The notes beneath the pieces were generated by a model. The model did not search any database. It was not told the DNA's origin and saw only the letters and a program-made list of their open reading frames with translations. A DNA stretch of 64,000 nucleotides from Angiostrongylus vasorum (lineage: Eukaryota; Nematoda; Chromadorea; Rhabditida; Metastrongylidae), in contig JADANN010000311.1 of NCBI GenBank assembly GCA_018806985.1, positions 124,001-188,000 on the forward strand, written 5' to 3'. Positions 35,701 to 46,760 of this stretch are shown here, piece after piece. The position numbers and the translations under genes are program-made. Numbering within the stretch: position 1 is the first letter of the stretch; each line of letters begins with the position of its first letter.

Positions 35701-36327
35701 CATGAACTGCTAACATTGTTTTAAGCATAGCTCTAAAAAAAGAACAGAAGTCATGAAATTCGATATTGATGCAACTAAATTACGTAATCCCAAAACATAA
35801 AAACGAAACAGGATGTTGTATTGCAAGAGATTTTGAAAGATCTCAAGGCGGAATGTCAACATCCACCTGTTGAAATAGCCCGTAAATCTGTACAAGCTCC
35901 GTCTGTCTCGGATAGTCCACGTGAACGACTGGAACACGACGTAGAAAACGCAGTGTCATGTAGAATGACGACCAGGGTCAAGAGGACTGCAGACACCTAC
36001 AGGTTCAATTCGTTCTAGTGTCACCCATAAATGATCGGAATGGTGGAAAAAGCCATTCTACAACATACGTGCAATAGCTATATTTGCAGGAGCGGGCAAG
36101 TTCATTCCATCATAGAAAATGACCAACCATCGACTAACTTGAACTGGAGCCAACATAACACCATTTGGCATACGTCGATATTCAAAATGGTGAGCAAACG
36201 TTTAGACCAAAAGTTAAAGGTATTGTCGATGACGAGAAATTTGCATTCATCACATCCATATGTTGCTGGGAACACATTGCGGCAATTAATGTCATCATCG
36301 ACGAAAATGACATAAAAAAGCTAAACC

Positions 36328-36580
36328 TGTTGACGTTGACCAATCCCTGAAAGACTCGCCATGCATTCGACTCCAATAAGCATCGTTGGAGGTGATTGAA
36401 TGCATATCAAGCCTTTACAATGACTCCCGGTGGCCTACGATGTATTGAGCCAGTGTTGCTATCCTCACAGACAAGTTTGGTACCAATTTGCAGATCCCCG
36501 GAAGGATGGGCTTGGTGAACCATGGCACTGGAATCGACCCCATGTGTATTGTTGGACGTCTCCGACCACTGCGCAACGGA
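36328..36580 (-). repeat. tRNA-derived SINE-like element (family 1), in dynein intron
   Basis: Lies between the exon ending in the AAA3 P-loop start (GPPGSG, donor at 36647) and the exon with MTLIAAMCSQQHMDV. Carries TTGACGTTGACCAATCCC, CATGCATTCGACTCC, ACGATGTATTGAGCC and CTCCGACCACTGCGC. The insertion may explain loss of a clean acceptor and of the P-loop Lys-Thr. Confidence 0.75.
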
Positions 36581-37252
36581 AAAATGACCTACGATATTTA
36601 ATTTATAAGGATAAAAAAAAGTCCAATCAAAAATCACTTGCACCTACCCAGAACCTGGTGGCCCACACAAAACAAGAGGTTTATGCTCCGATAACCAAGT
36701 GGACAGCAAAATTTCATAGCGAACAGTATCGATCGACGGCAGAACGAGGTCAACTGTGGCGACACAATGAGTCGTAAAGCAGAATCATTTCAGCAAGACA
36801 CATTTTAACTTCCAGGTGAAATGGATAAGGATAGCGTGAAACATACATTTCGATATCCTTAACTGGCGTGCGGCTCAACGACGGTTTCCCATGCACCAGC
36901 TAGTTGTACTTCGAAGTCCATCAATGGAGTCTGAACGAGTAAAATGCTCTTTCTCTACAACACATCTAAGTTCGTTCGTTACAAAAGTGTCTGCACCGCC
37001 ATCGATTACAATTAGGGTTAGAAAACGATGATCCCGCTAACATCAAACCATTCCATGGGAATTTGAAAAAATAACTACACTTTGGGCGGTATATGTTACA
37101 ACTCGTCAACCAAACAAGGGCATAAGTCAAAGTATGAGTGGAAGAATATGCATGTTCATCTACCTGTTGGTTTGAAGGTAATGAAAAGAATAATGAACTA
37201 CGAATGAAATTTCTCAAACTTCAGCGGCATTTCCATTTACTGTCAGAGCTGA

Positions 37253-37535
37253 ATGGGCGCGTGAGGCGCAGTGGCTGGAGGCGCTGTGCATTGCACACGG
37301 GTTCGATTCCCGGGGCCCTGCCTCAGCAAGAATTTTATCCCTCCGGGGTCGACAAATTGGGAGCAGACTTGTTTGGGAGGATAGCACCACTGGCTCGATA
37401 CATCGCTAGGCCACTGCGGATCATTGTAAAGGCCAGATATGCATTCAATCACCTCCAAACGATGCTTAGTGAAGTCGAATGCGTGGCCCATCCCTAACGG
37501 ACTGATCAACGCCAAGAGCTTTATCCTTTTTTATT
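37253..37535 (+). repeat. tRNA-derived SINE-like element (family 1), best tRNA head
   Basis: The head has GAGGCGCAGTGGCTGG (A-box-like). About 35 nt later comes GGGTTCGATTCCCGG, which contains a perfect RNA polymerase III B-box core GGTTCGATTCC. A conserved body follows (CGACAAATTGGGAGC, GGCTCGATACATCG, TTGTAAAGGCCAGATATGCA) and a T-rich end. This is typical tRNA-derived SINE architecture. It is the most informative copy for defining the family and lies in a dynein intron. Confidence 0.8.
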
Positions 37536-38049
37536 ATTAAAGGACCACAACTACAAAAAAAACTACTCACTCTATCATTTCATTGGGCGTGTAATGCAAC
37601 GAAGGGAAAACATCGGACAGTAATGAAAAGAGCAGTGCGATATACTCGCTTACAAGTCTGGGGACCAGGGTGTCACAGAAGAAATGAATGAGCATCTAAA
37701 AAAACCACTTGTAGAATATATGAAGTGACATGTTGTTCAGAGTACAACCAATTTTTAACACTGAAGTCAGAAAAATTTCCCTTGCATACTATTAAATCGG
37801 CACCAGAGGGGAAGACCTACCCACTGCATAGTTGTACCCACCAAGGCAGCATCTCCAACTTTGGCAAACTTTTCGCGTTTAACATTTTCCGCTGATACTA
37901 GAAGGTATTTCAAGACCCGGGGACGGAAACCGTGGTGGCACCGAGCCAAGATTTGCTCTTTGCAGAGGCTGTAAAATAAACAGCAGTGTAAATATTTTAC
38001 TTTTTTATTTTCTACCTACACAGTTTTCAATACAGGGTACTAAGCGAAA

Positions 38050-38400
38050 TATAAACACAATGTTGCTGAGATATTTGCAAAACTCTGGACCACAGGTGTC
38101 TAAAGTGGGGGGAACGAATGAGCTATTGTCCTTTCCGGGGAGTAACGCGTTCACCACCACATCATGCTGGCCCATCGTTTCGCCTGTATCTCAGCTAGTT
38201 CTATCGATCTTTTTGCCATCAGCAATCACCCGTCAACGGCATTGATCTGAGGAGCTCCATCGGCATTGAACCCAGTTAAGCTGAGGTTGTAGTTCAAATC
38301 ACAATGTTTTACTTTTCATTTTCTGCCTACTACAATTTTCAATAGCGCGTTCGTTCCCCACCTTAGACACCTGTGGTCCAGAGTTTTGCAATTATCTCAT
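38050..38400 (-). repeat. Dispersed repeat family 2, inverted copy
   Basis: Reverse complement of the 26.06-26.36 kb copy: GAGATATTTGCAAAACTCTG, a GGGGAGTAACGCGTTCACCA block, TCGATCTTTTTGCCATCAGC and CATTGAACCCAGTTAAGCTG. A second partial head lies at 38345-38400. Confidence 0.7.
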
Positions 38401-38741
38401 AAACATTGTGGTGTAAATATTTACGATATCCGCGATAGTGAGGAATAAGAAAAACACGTAGACTACATCATGTCATTTGGTAAAAGTTCTAAATTGTTGC
38501 TTAATATGAACTTGAACAAAATGAAGAAAGACAACTCTGCAGGTAAAAAGCTTTGACGAAAGAACTGGCTCAATTAGAATCGACTTTTTGAGCACATATT
38601 CTACTAGGTTGGTCGAGCACTAGTGAACATCCTGAATCTCCAAAGGAAATAAAAAGTTTTATGGATTTGCGCTTGAATCATATACAACCTTAGGAGAATT
38701 GGTACCGTTGTTTCTTATTACGTCTAATTTAATTTCGGTTT

Positions 38742-38878
38742 ACGAACAGTCCTCATCCTCGGCATCTAGAACACCAAAACAATCTCTCACCAACATGCCG
38801 TAAATAGAACGAGGAGACCCTTGGCCTTCGTGGAAAAAATTGTCCCGCCAATTATCAAAAATTTGTCCGATATCCATG
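38742..38878 (-). CDS. Short exon-like ORF, unknown
   Basis: Minus-strand ATG at 38878 opens a 45-codon frame ending in TAA. It starts MDIGQIFDNWRDNFFHEGQG and ends VLDAEDEDCS. Composition is clearly protein-like with an acidic end, but I recognise no family. It lies within the long gap of the dynein pseudogene, could be a remnant of an inserted gene or element, and is not part of dynein as far as I can tell. Confidence 0.25.
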
Positions 38879-38899
38879 TGTTTGCGTCACTTTCATTAC

Positions 38900-39910
38900 T
38901 TCGGCTGGACACCTTTATTCGTCTTCTACATTAAAAGGAAATTAGTCCATTAACTCTCTCTCACAAGCCATTCCAGCTCATGGGAGTGTATTATTCCCAA
39001 GTTGTGACCTGGTATGTAAATAAGTTTTCAGCCATATATTTGTTGTTGGACAGCTCCAACATCAAAGTAGTAAAGGTCAGTCAAGCAGAGAGTACAGGAT
39101 CAGATAAGAATTGGAGATGGAAATGGTGGTATAAAACGTAATACTGAGCTTTTGTTACCAACAGGCAGAAAGTACAGGATCAGGTAGGTGTTTTTCTGGA
39201 AATTTATTCTTTTGAGGAGGGTGAAAATCGCCCCGAAACAATGGAACAGTCCTATGGTACCGACAACTACGAAGATCGATCAAATGATTCCATACCAGAT
39301 CCGACCAGAGCCTCTTCTATCCAAGATTCAATGACGTCACAAGAACGCAAAAAAATTCCTCATCTAAAGAAATCGCGAATGACTAGAACATTCTGAATGG
39401 GCTCCTTTGCCTAGACGAGCGATCGGATCATGAAACACTCTCTCAACTGCACGAATTTGTTCGTCGAAGGCCACGAAAACTACACAAGTCGGCTGATGAA
39501 TCAAATGCACATTGCATCATATTGCATCTCCATTACCTAAGAAGTGATGAAGCCTTAATGAATAATAATGGAATTCGACCCAATGTATGCCGCGGCATGG
39601 AATTAAACCGTTCGTGCGCCCATAGAATCATATGTGATTCATTTCCTCTCTTTGCTGTTGTTCCCATATATTTTCCGTATTAAATCGATATCTTATCAAA
39701 TTCGGATTTTAGTACTATGCACCATTCGAGAAAATTTCAAGCTGTACCTGACAATTTTGCCAAAAAAATTGTTTCTTACATTAGCTTGTTTTGGGGGAAA
39801 AACTTCTGCTTTGCGAAGTAGCAAACGCAGAGGATGCTACTGGTACACTCGACGCCACCAAAATTATTCCATGCAAAATGGGCTACGCGTTTTTTGTATC
39901 ATTTGAACTT
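38900..39910. other. Unassigned intron-gap sequence
   Basis: Contains a plus-strand open stretch at about 39235-39395 (TMEQSYGTDNYEDRSNDSIP, then TRASSIQDSMTSQERKKIPH) ending in a stop. It is hydrophilic with no known domain. The 90-codon frame at 39634-39906 is hydrophobic and not recognised. Confidence 0.25.
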
Positions 39911-39911
39911 T

Positions 39912-40062
39912 CCAAGCTCTGAAGAAGGCTAAACCCGTCGAAACGCCAACACAAATACCGAATGAACATTATATGAACAACGTCGGGTTCATTCGTCAAA
40001 AACACTAAGTTCTTGATCGATATCGAGGATAATGGAAAGTCGGCCTTGGGAATTACTCCTCA
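39912..40062 (+). repeat. PLE terminal segment with hammerhead-like motif
   Basis: At 39912-39945 the order is CTCTGAAGAAGGC, loop, GTCGAAACGCC. It holds an exact CTGAAGA (CUGANGA core) and GAAA, with a weak 3-bp stem II. About 65 bp on comes TTCTTGATCGATATCGAGG and AATGGAAAGTCGG, as at 22020-22060. This is a second example of the same element end. Confidence 0.5.
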
Positions 40063-40319
40063 GTTTAACGCACAAATGCCAAACTATGTTCTGCATTTGT
40101 TGTGAAAGTAACTAGCAAAGGCTGACAGTAGCGGGGGTTAATCGGTGGGTCAGTTTTTTCTTTTTTCATCAGACATAGGAGTTTGGCGCACATTGAAAAA
40201 ACAATAGTGGATGAGTGGAAGAATAAGCGCACGTGGAAAAATCAAATTACAAACAGAATTAAACAAAAGGAATAACTAAAAACGTGGCATTATTTATTAG
40301 CGGAGATACAGTGGAATGG

Positions 40320-40800
40320 TGCGTGGTGGATGATTAGGCGCACTTCGACGCACATCGTAATCTCCATGACACCCTTCGAGACTCTCAAATCCTTGCTGAA
40401 GACACATCACACCACATGCTGCTCTACGAAGTTTCTGCTGCGATAAAGAGCATGGACGGAGGAACAAATGCAGGACGAACTAACACCAGTGTCAATTTCT
40501 TCCGAAGCAAAGCCACGAGCAAAACGAATCTTCCAGAAGTCACATGACAATATGCCTATGGAAGGAAAGCACCACGTGCGCAGCCACATTGCTCAAGAAG
40601 GGCTCTATGCGAATACCATTGTCCAGTGTGTTTTTAAAAGCTCTTTACGAAGACTTTCTTCTTGGCTATGACATTCCTCGATGAATCCTACACGAGTACC
40701 AGGATTTCAGCAGAAATTTTTGTTCCATAGATCACCTTCCTTCTACAGCCAGGCTCACAGAGGTCTGTTGACAATCATTTCCCTCTTGAACTAAAATACC
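40320..40800 (+). pseudogene. Second RTE-family RT fragment, very decayed
   Basis: The plus frame reads LYEVSAAIKSMDGGTNAGRT, then broken RT blocks, and later FCSIDHLPSTARLTEVC. The spacing and motifs fit an RTE-type ORF (the SAIKSMKxGTAxGPD region before RT, and the DHIxTVxRxIEVCREY region). It differs from the main RTE family in the window. Many stops. The identification is tentative. Confidence 0.5.
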
Positions 40801-41254
40801 TCAAATAAGGGAATGGAAATAACTCTGGGACTTATAGGACCAGTAAAAGCAGCACATGAAAATACCATATAACTTGTTCACAAAAATGTGTCCATCTTAA
40901 TGGCTTTTATTTAGTTCGACCCATTCAGCCCGGTTTCTCTTGGCTGGCTCAAACGAATGCGAGCAATTTTCCGTCGTCAATGGACTTCCTGCTTTTTTGA
41001 CAGTAAAAATCTTTTCTCAGCAAATAGAAGACTTAACGGGAATATAACAGGTTTGTAGGAGAGACTTTGCTACGCTGTTCAGTGAGTATGAGTGATACCT
41101 ACCTTGCTATTTACTGTGTGTTACTGTGGTCCATATTGCAAAAGCGCTGTTGTAGGCACTTCTATGTGTTTTGCACTTCATCTTGAGTTCATCCCGCCTT
41201 TTTTTCATATCAGCACATTCCATACAATGACCACAGTGATTGACCCGTTAGTAT

Positions 41255-43475
41255 ACCCAGCCCACACGTTCAGAGCCCAGCAAGCTATACGTGGGTATCA
41301 AAATGCTAAACACAGTTAAAAAAAAACAGGCTTCATTCCCCTCAACCCGAAAGAGCCCCCAATTTTGCAACGTTGGGTAGGACGAGTACGGAGAGGTTGG
41401 TAAAACCTCAGGGCCAATGAAAGCTGCCTAGATTACAAAGAACTATGGTGACGATCTGTACCTACAATGCACGTACGCTTGTATCTGAGTCCTCGATGTA
41501 AGACTTGCTCATGCAAGCAAGAAGGGTAGATACGATGTCATCGGTCTGGCCGAGACGAGACGACGCCACCCATTCAACGCCGCCTATGAAACCGGAGAAG
41601 AACTTTTCCTCGGAACATGCGACAGTAGAGGAGTCGGCGGCGTCGGCGTTCTCGTCAACACGAGTTTGTCCATGAACATCGATTCATTCGAACAACTTAA
41701 AACCCGAGTTGGACGTTTACGATTAAAAACATGTGGCTCAATACCGGCTCTGACAATCTTCGTCGTTTACGTGCCAACATCAAACTGTGACGAAGAAGAA
41801 GTCGAAGCGTTCTATATGGACTTAAAGAAATTCTACAGAGAGACCATAGATTCTTCAACGTCATCATTGGAGATTTCAACGCCAAGAATGGGCCAAGAAG
41901 AACGTCTGAAGAACGTCACATTGGGGTCCATGGATTAGAATGGAACGAAGGGTGAGCGGCTATCTGAGTTTATCATGGCGACCAAGACCATCCATGGTAA
42001 CTCGCAATTCCAGAAGCCACACCCTCAACGCTGGACGTGGGAGTCTCCTAATGAAGAATACCATAACGAAATAGACCACATCGTAGTAAATAGAAGGTTT
42101 TGCCTAACCGATGTCGCTGTTGTCCCAAAATTCTACACGGGATCAGACCACCGTCTCCTTCGTGCAAGGTTCTATTTCTCACGGAAAGGTGAAAGAGCCG
42201 TTAAATTAAAAACCCAAGTCTCAGAACCACCGTAAACCGCGACTTATTCAATTCATTAGATGGCTGTTGCTTGCATGCTTTCGAAAACGATTTAGTACGA
42301 CGGACCACATCCACACGATAACAAGGCTCATTGAAGCATCGCGTGAGTACAAAAGACCGCTCGCTCTGTCTCACTTTCATCGATTTACAGAAGGTCTTCG
42401 ATTCAATTGAGATAGAAGCAGTCATGGAAGCCCTTGATAGTCAAGGAGTCCCTACTCAGTAAATAAAGATTCTTCGTGTGCTGTACAAAAATTTCACAAC
42501 CAAGATATCGCCATTCTACAATGTGATTAACATTGATGTCAAAAGAAGAGTTAGGCAAGGCGATACCATCTTGCCAAAACTATTTACCGCCACCCACCCT
42601 TCAGAACGTCATGCGAACATTGGAATTGAATAATATGGGAGTGAAAATCGATGGTTGGCAGTTACATTGTCTTCGCTTTGCTGATGACATCGTCCTTACA
42701 ATACCAAACATTAGCCAATTTGAACGTATGCTTGCCGACTTTGATAAAGCCTGTAGTAGGATTAGTCTTCGACTAAATCTCACAAAAACGATGTCCATGA
42801 GGAACGGATTGGTTTCGTATGCCCCATTCACGCTCAACCGAACGAATATCTCCGAATGCTCCAGTTATGTCTCGGCAAATCAATATGATGAACGACTTAG
42901 CTCCACAGCTGAGCAGAAGGAAACGAGCGGCTTGAGGAGCTTTCAAGAGCGTTGAGGATGTAGTGAAGAGAGCAAGGAACACCCGACTCCGTGCCCACCT
43001 TTTCGGCTCAACAGTACTTCCTGCCCCTAACGTATGCATCAGAAACCTGGTCGCTGCGCAAGTGGGATGATAGATCACTCAGCGTTATCGAATGCGCTGT
43101 CGAAAGGACGATGCTAGGGATGCTAGAAGTATCCCGTTTCACACAAATAAGGGATGGGATCCGAAGCTCAGACGTGCGTCAACGACCAAAAATCGAAGAT
43201 GCCGTTTTGTACGCCCAACAGCCGAAGATAAGGTGGACCGGACACGTAATGCGCATGAACGACAACCGATGGGCAAGAGCCGATAGTGACTAGATGCTTC
43301 GGGATGTCACACGCACTGTAGGAAGACCAACGACCTGATGGTCAGAGAGCCTAGAAGAGGGGATATGATGCTCGACGAGTCCCCAGAGTGAGCAGAATCC
43401 ATTGGGGCTACTTTACACGAGTCAGGCCGCTCGAGTCACTCGACTTTCAACGGGACTACAGGTAATGCAGGGTGA
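41255..43475 (+). pseudogene. RTE-clade retrotransposon with internal deletion
   Basis: Leader block GTATACCCAGCCCACACG at 41256. Endonuclease runs from 41440 to 42235, with [28 protein letters not shown] and [20 protein letters not shown], and catalytic GSDHRLLRARF near 42145. It then jumps at about 42250-42270 to the RT region, losing about 1 kb of linker and fingers. RT follows with FADDIVL intact near 42680, then LNLTKTMSMRNGLVSYAPF, a YASETWSLRKWD block near 43035 and IRWTGHVMRMNDNRWARA near 43230. It ends near 43470. Several frameshifts; better preserved than copies A and B. It lies in the dynein gap between linker and AAA1. Confidence 0.9.
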
Positions 43476-43965
43476 CCCTTCCCATTTGATCTGCTATCGA
43501 TTAGCTATTGAATAAATATGCAAATTGCGGTAAAACCACTTTGGAACTTACCAAACTGAACACGAAGACTATAGTTTTCACGTGGAGGGAATGGTACAAT
43601 GAACTTAACGACGAGCTAAAAGTTTCTTAGTTTCATGAAATCGAATAGCAACCACCGAGACATTTCAGAAGATTCGACATGGAGGAAAACCTACGTAAAA
43701 CACTCATAGATTATGTCCTTTATAGAAAAACCTAATAAAAAACAGCTGCTCAAACCTTGAATGTAGAGAGTCTGCAATGTCGTTAAGCGGCAGCGATCTG
43801 TCAGTGGCGTACCAACAAGCCGCTCTTGTACCCCATGATATCCAAATCCTTAAAAGAATTGAGTGATCGCATTCTTCACATTACAGCAACGTGTTACATC
43901 GAGGTAATACACACATTTTTTTCCTGCAATTTGCTTTCTTCTAAACATCAACATATTTATACAGG
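43475..43965. other. No recognised feature
   Basis: AT-rich sequence in the dynein gap. No exon, domain or shared repeat was seen. Confidence 0.3.
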
Positions 43966-44223
43966 GACGCGTGTAGCGTATTGCTCCCAGACCACCTGCA
44001 ATATGCACGAGATCGATCCCCGGGTTCCAGGCTCAACCAAGCCTTCCGCCTATCTGGGGTCGGCAAATTAGTACCAAACCTGTATGGGAGGATAGCAGCA
44101 TTGGTCGATACATCGGTAGGCCACCGCGAGTCATTGTAAAGGCCAGATTACCTCCAGCGATGCTCAATGAAGCCGAATGAATGGCGCATCCCCAGGGGGC
44201 TGACCAAAGCCGAAAGCTTCATC

Positions 44224-44225
<2 letters not shown>
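43965..44225 (+). repeat. tRNA-derived SINE-like element (family 1)
   Basis: Head with GATCGATCCCCGGGTTCC, body with GGTCGGCAAATTAGTACC, GGTCGATACATCGGTAGG and TTGTAAAGGCCAGATTACCT, tail CGCATCCCCAGGGGGCTGAC. Followed directly by the (TA)n tract, which may have grown from the A/T-rich SINE tail. Confidence 0.7.
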
Positions 44226-44228
<3 letters not shown>

Positions 44229-44266
<38 letters not shown>

Positions 44267-44325
44267 AGTATATCCACACATGTGTATGTATGTACATATA
44301 TATATATATATGTATATATATATGA
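44229..44325. repeat. (TA)n microsatellite
   Basis: About 18 TA units at 44229-44264, a short interruption with TGTGTATGTATG, then further AT/TA units at 44297-44325. Hypermutable. It generates the Tyr/Ile frame at 44181-44432, which is not a gene. Confidence 0.9.
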
Positions 44326-44643
44326 AAAGGTATACTTTTGCAAGGAGATACGTGAGAAAGTGTAGAAAAAAACACATCTGTTTAGGGATCGAAATAAATC
44401 CGCATGCATTGCAACCAGCTGAAATCCGATAAACTCCTGACGTTATGATTCATCAATTTTAGGCAACTGTTGCGCTTATGGGCAAATCCCATTCTCTCAT
44501 AAAAGCATACCACTTCTTAACTGTATGAATTACTTTTGACAGAGAACACTGATGACCAATGTTTCTACTTTTTCCGTCTAATCAGTCGAAGGTCGATCTT
44601 TCAGCACTGAATAAGCAAGTCGGGAGTGTGTTGCTAACACTAC

Positions 44644-45231
44644 GTGTTCTACTGTATCGACACTCTTACCATCGACCAGCAAGACATCCATCTGGCTGCT
44701 CCACCAAACCTCACCAGTCAATGCTATGATTTGAGAACGGGATATTCTAGTAGAATTTTTGGCAATGATGGGAAAGCTACAGAAAACTTATCGGATATTT
44801 ATCCAACCATTCCATGTATTCCTCAAGTTTTACAGTGCCAATATATTGAGATGTTTAACTTTGATTTTGCGAAATTTGATGGGAAGAAGACCAAAAATCT
44901 AGAAAAGTACGAAGATAAATTTGAAACTTGTAGATTACTTGGGATATTTCTACTTCACGATGGTGTGTTTCATTTCAGCGTCCAATGCTTTAAGCTAATC
45001 ATTCATGCGAACATATATGATGTGGAAAGACTGGACAAGTTCTACTCGTTCACCTTCCCGGCTTTGGAAAGCGATAATCTACAAGAGAAAAAAACTACTA
45101 TATCCTTCACCAACTACTGTCATGCTACACTGACAACGCGGCATTCGTCTAGAACCTCTACAGTAGTCACTCCAGCAAACATTTTCTTCAGACTCCTTTG
45201 CGAGGGAGAATGCCTTTGCTATTACCCATGA
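44644..45231 (+). CDS. 195-codon ORF, unknown
   Basis: One of the longest frames in the window that is neither antisense to nor part of a recognised retroelement. It is uninterrupted from ATG to TGA in AT-rich DNA, with a protein-like mixture of residues: a CIPQVLQCQYIEMFNFDFAK block, KFETCRLLGIFLLHDGVFHF and FRLLCEGECLCYYP at the end. I recognise no domain. It lies on the opposite strand to the dynein exons, in the gap between linker and AAA1, so it could be an exon of an inserted gene or a chance frame. Confidence 0.3.
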   Translation: MFYCIDTLTIDQQDIHLAAPPNLTSQCYDLRTGYSSRIFGNDGKATENLSDIYPTIPCIPQVLQCQYIEMFNFDFAKFDGKKTKNLEKYEDKFETCRLLGIFLLHDGVFHFSVQCFKLIIHANIYDVERLDKFYSFTFPALESDNLQEKKTTISFTNYCHATLTTRHSSRTSTVVTPANIFFRLLCEGECLCYYP

Positions 45232-46374
45232 TTTGCAATAAATCTTCGTCTTGCATGAAGTAAAAATCTGAACAAAAACGACAAAAACCCTTTTAGAGAA
45301 ATCCAAAAAATGACATGGTTTGATAAACTCACCGCGGCAAAGACGACCTCCCTCGTCTCCAGTTGTTCACCAAGAGCTTTCTGAAATTTGGGTAACACAA
45401 CTGCTATTCTATCAAGTAGATGTTGAGTTCTTTGTATTCCGACTATATCAAGATTATGTGGCGACCGTGCGTCTTCCTTCATCAATGCAAAAAACACCGT
45501 GGAAATGCTATACTTTTTTACAAACTCAAAGAATACAAGCAACAGGGGCACAGATCAGTGGTTGTCCGTGCCACAAACTGGATCATAAACATTAGTTCAC
45601 AATATGACCAACGCCAATTTGACTTATGACTTGAAATCCTACTGGTACATACTACGAAGGTGAATACATAAATGGCTCTTGCGTATGTGAAAATCAGCTT
45701 ATTTGTTATTTAAAGGATACCAGGAGAACCGTGCACTTTCAATGGGAAGTAAAGTAACAATGCCGCTGATCGAGGAAGGAGACCCTCGAAATAAACCCAA
45801 CGGTGTTAAATACTAAGTCGGATTCTAAACACTGCATTTATTCGATTCAACTTCCCCCTCCCACGACAGCGCTTCCCGAAAAGTCTTTCTTTTTTTTGTT
45901 CAACTAAAAACAATCGAAGTACTGGCATCGAAGAAACCTCTCAAATTACTTGCAGTACGGTGAAAGTTTCGTTGCAGTCGGCGAGTTCCAGTAATCGTTT
46001 CATTTCGTTAATAGTTCATCCCGTCCTTTGATCAGTCACTGCCATGTTCTGATAGTTTACCAACTCAACATCATAGGTGTGCCAAAAGTCTCTCACCAGA
46101 AATAATTTCGGAAACACTGTAGTTCAAGGTCTAAAAAGGTGCTGAGCCCGAAAAACACTTTAAATATAAATAACAGAGTCCCTCCTAAATGGACAACACA
46201 CCTTTTTCAGAAACTCCTCGTGGGCAAGCTCACCCTGTGCAACAAGAAGAATCTGCTTGATAACGTGTTCGTAACGTTGAAGATCGACGTCTCAGGCCTC
46301 GTGTCAAGGATTTAAAGAATTTGATCTAAAGAGCCAAAATTTCTCAAATTGAGCATACCTTGAGCATTTTAAGA

Positions 46375-46760
46375 CAGATGCGTCCCAACTGTTTACCGTC
46401 TCATCATGGCTGCAAGGTGTTCCTAGGTGTCGGATTGCGATGCACAGCAAGGCGTTTAATCCCCCCAACAGGGTCTCCCAAGCTAAAAATGATTTCTATC
46501 GGGAATCTCAGCTAAGAGTAAACAAATATCAGGATCCACAACCATCCTGGTATCAAACTAGTCGTATGGTGGCAAATCTCCCTCTGATCAACAAAGGCGG
46601 CGACTGCCAGTGGTGGTGACGGTCTGTGGGCAGACTTTGGCTGGGCTGACCGTGGGACTTCAGGAAACCACATGTGGTAAACGAGGGAAAACTCCGAAAA
46701 AAAATGGAAATTATGCTGGGACCCATGCAACCAGTGAAGGAGTGTCATCCAACCATTCAT
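46375..46760 (+). repeat. Dispersed repeat family 3
   Basis: Shares with 48350-48715 GTTTACCG(T/C)CTCATC, AGGGTCTCC, CAAATCTCC, GCGACTG, GGCTGACC, AAACTCCGAAAA and TGCTGGG-CC near the end. Non-coding. The open frame on the minus strand (46512-46847) is not meaningful. Confidence 0.7.

Larger units (their letters stand above)
29866..46300 (-). pseudogene. Cytoplasmic dynein heavy chain (dhc-1-like), decayed copy
   Basis: Dynein heavy chain is the ring-shaped AAA+ motor that walks to microtubule minus ends. Exons in order on the minus strand: linker 46295-46203 ([20 protein letters not shown]), about 46110-45950 (VRDFWHTYDVELVNYQN) and about 45513-45332 (QRTQHLLDRIAVVLPK); end of AAA1 37968-37842 (LVSAENVKREKF); 37695-37571 ([10 protein letters not shown]); about 36920-36850; AAA3 36760-36648 and about 36330-35869; 35731-35405; AAA4 34934-34755 ([10 protein letters not shown]) and 34670-34465; 34312-34190; about 34130-33960; 33790-33650; 33430-33330; stalk 33209-33105 and 32995-32885; 32110-31880; 31648-31515; 31406-31205; 31105-30985; AAA5 30895-30815 and 30723-30540; 30235-30065; 29965-29866. 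Most of AAA1 and AAA2, the microtubule-binding tip and the C-terminus were not found. Stops lie at 36058-36060, 34286-34288, 32024-32026 and 29941-29943, with several frameshifts. Many splice sites remain intact. Confidence 0.85.

Noticed and set aside
37253..37325. Possible genuine tRNA gene
   Set aside because: It has A-box-like and perfect B-box blocks, but the stems do not form a convincing cloverleaf. It continues into a body shared by six other repeats, so it is a SINE head.
44181..44432. Tyr/Ile-rich ORF
   Set aside because: Generated by the (TA)n microsatellite.
38000..45300. Search for the dynein AAA1 P-loop and CFDEFNR exon
   Set aside because: No such sequence was found by eye on the minus strand. 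The region holds RTE, PLE and SINE insertions. Absence was not proven by a formal search.
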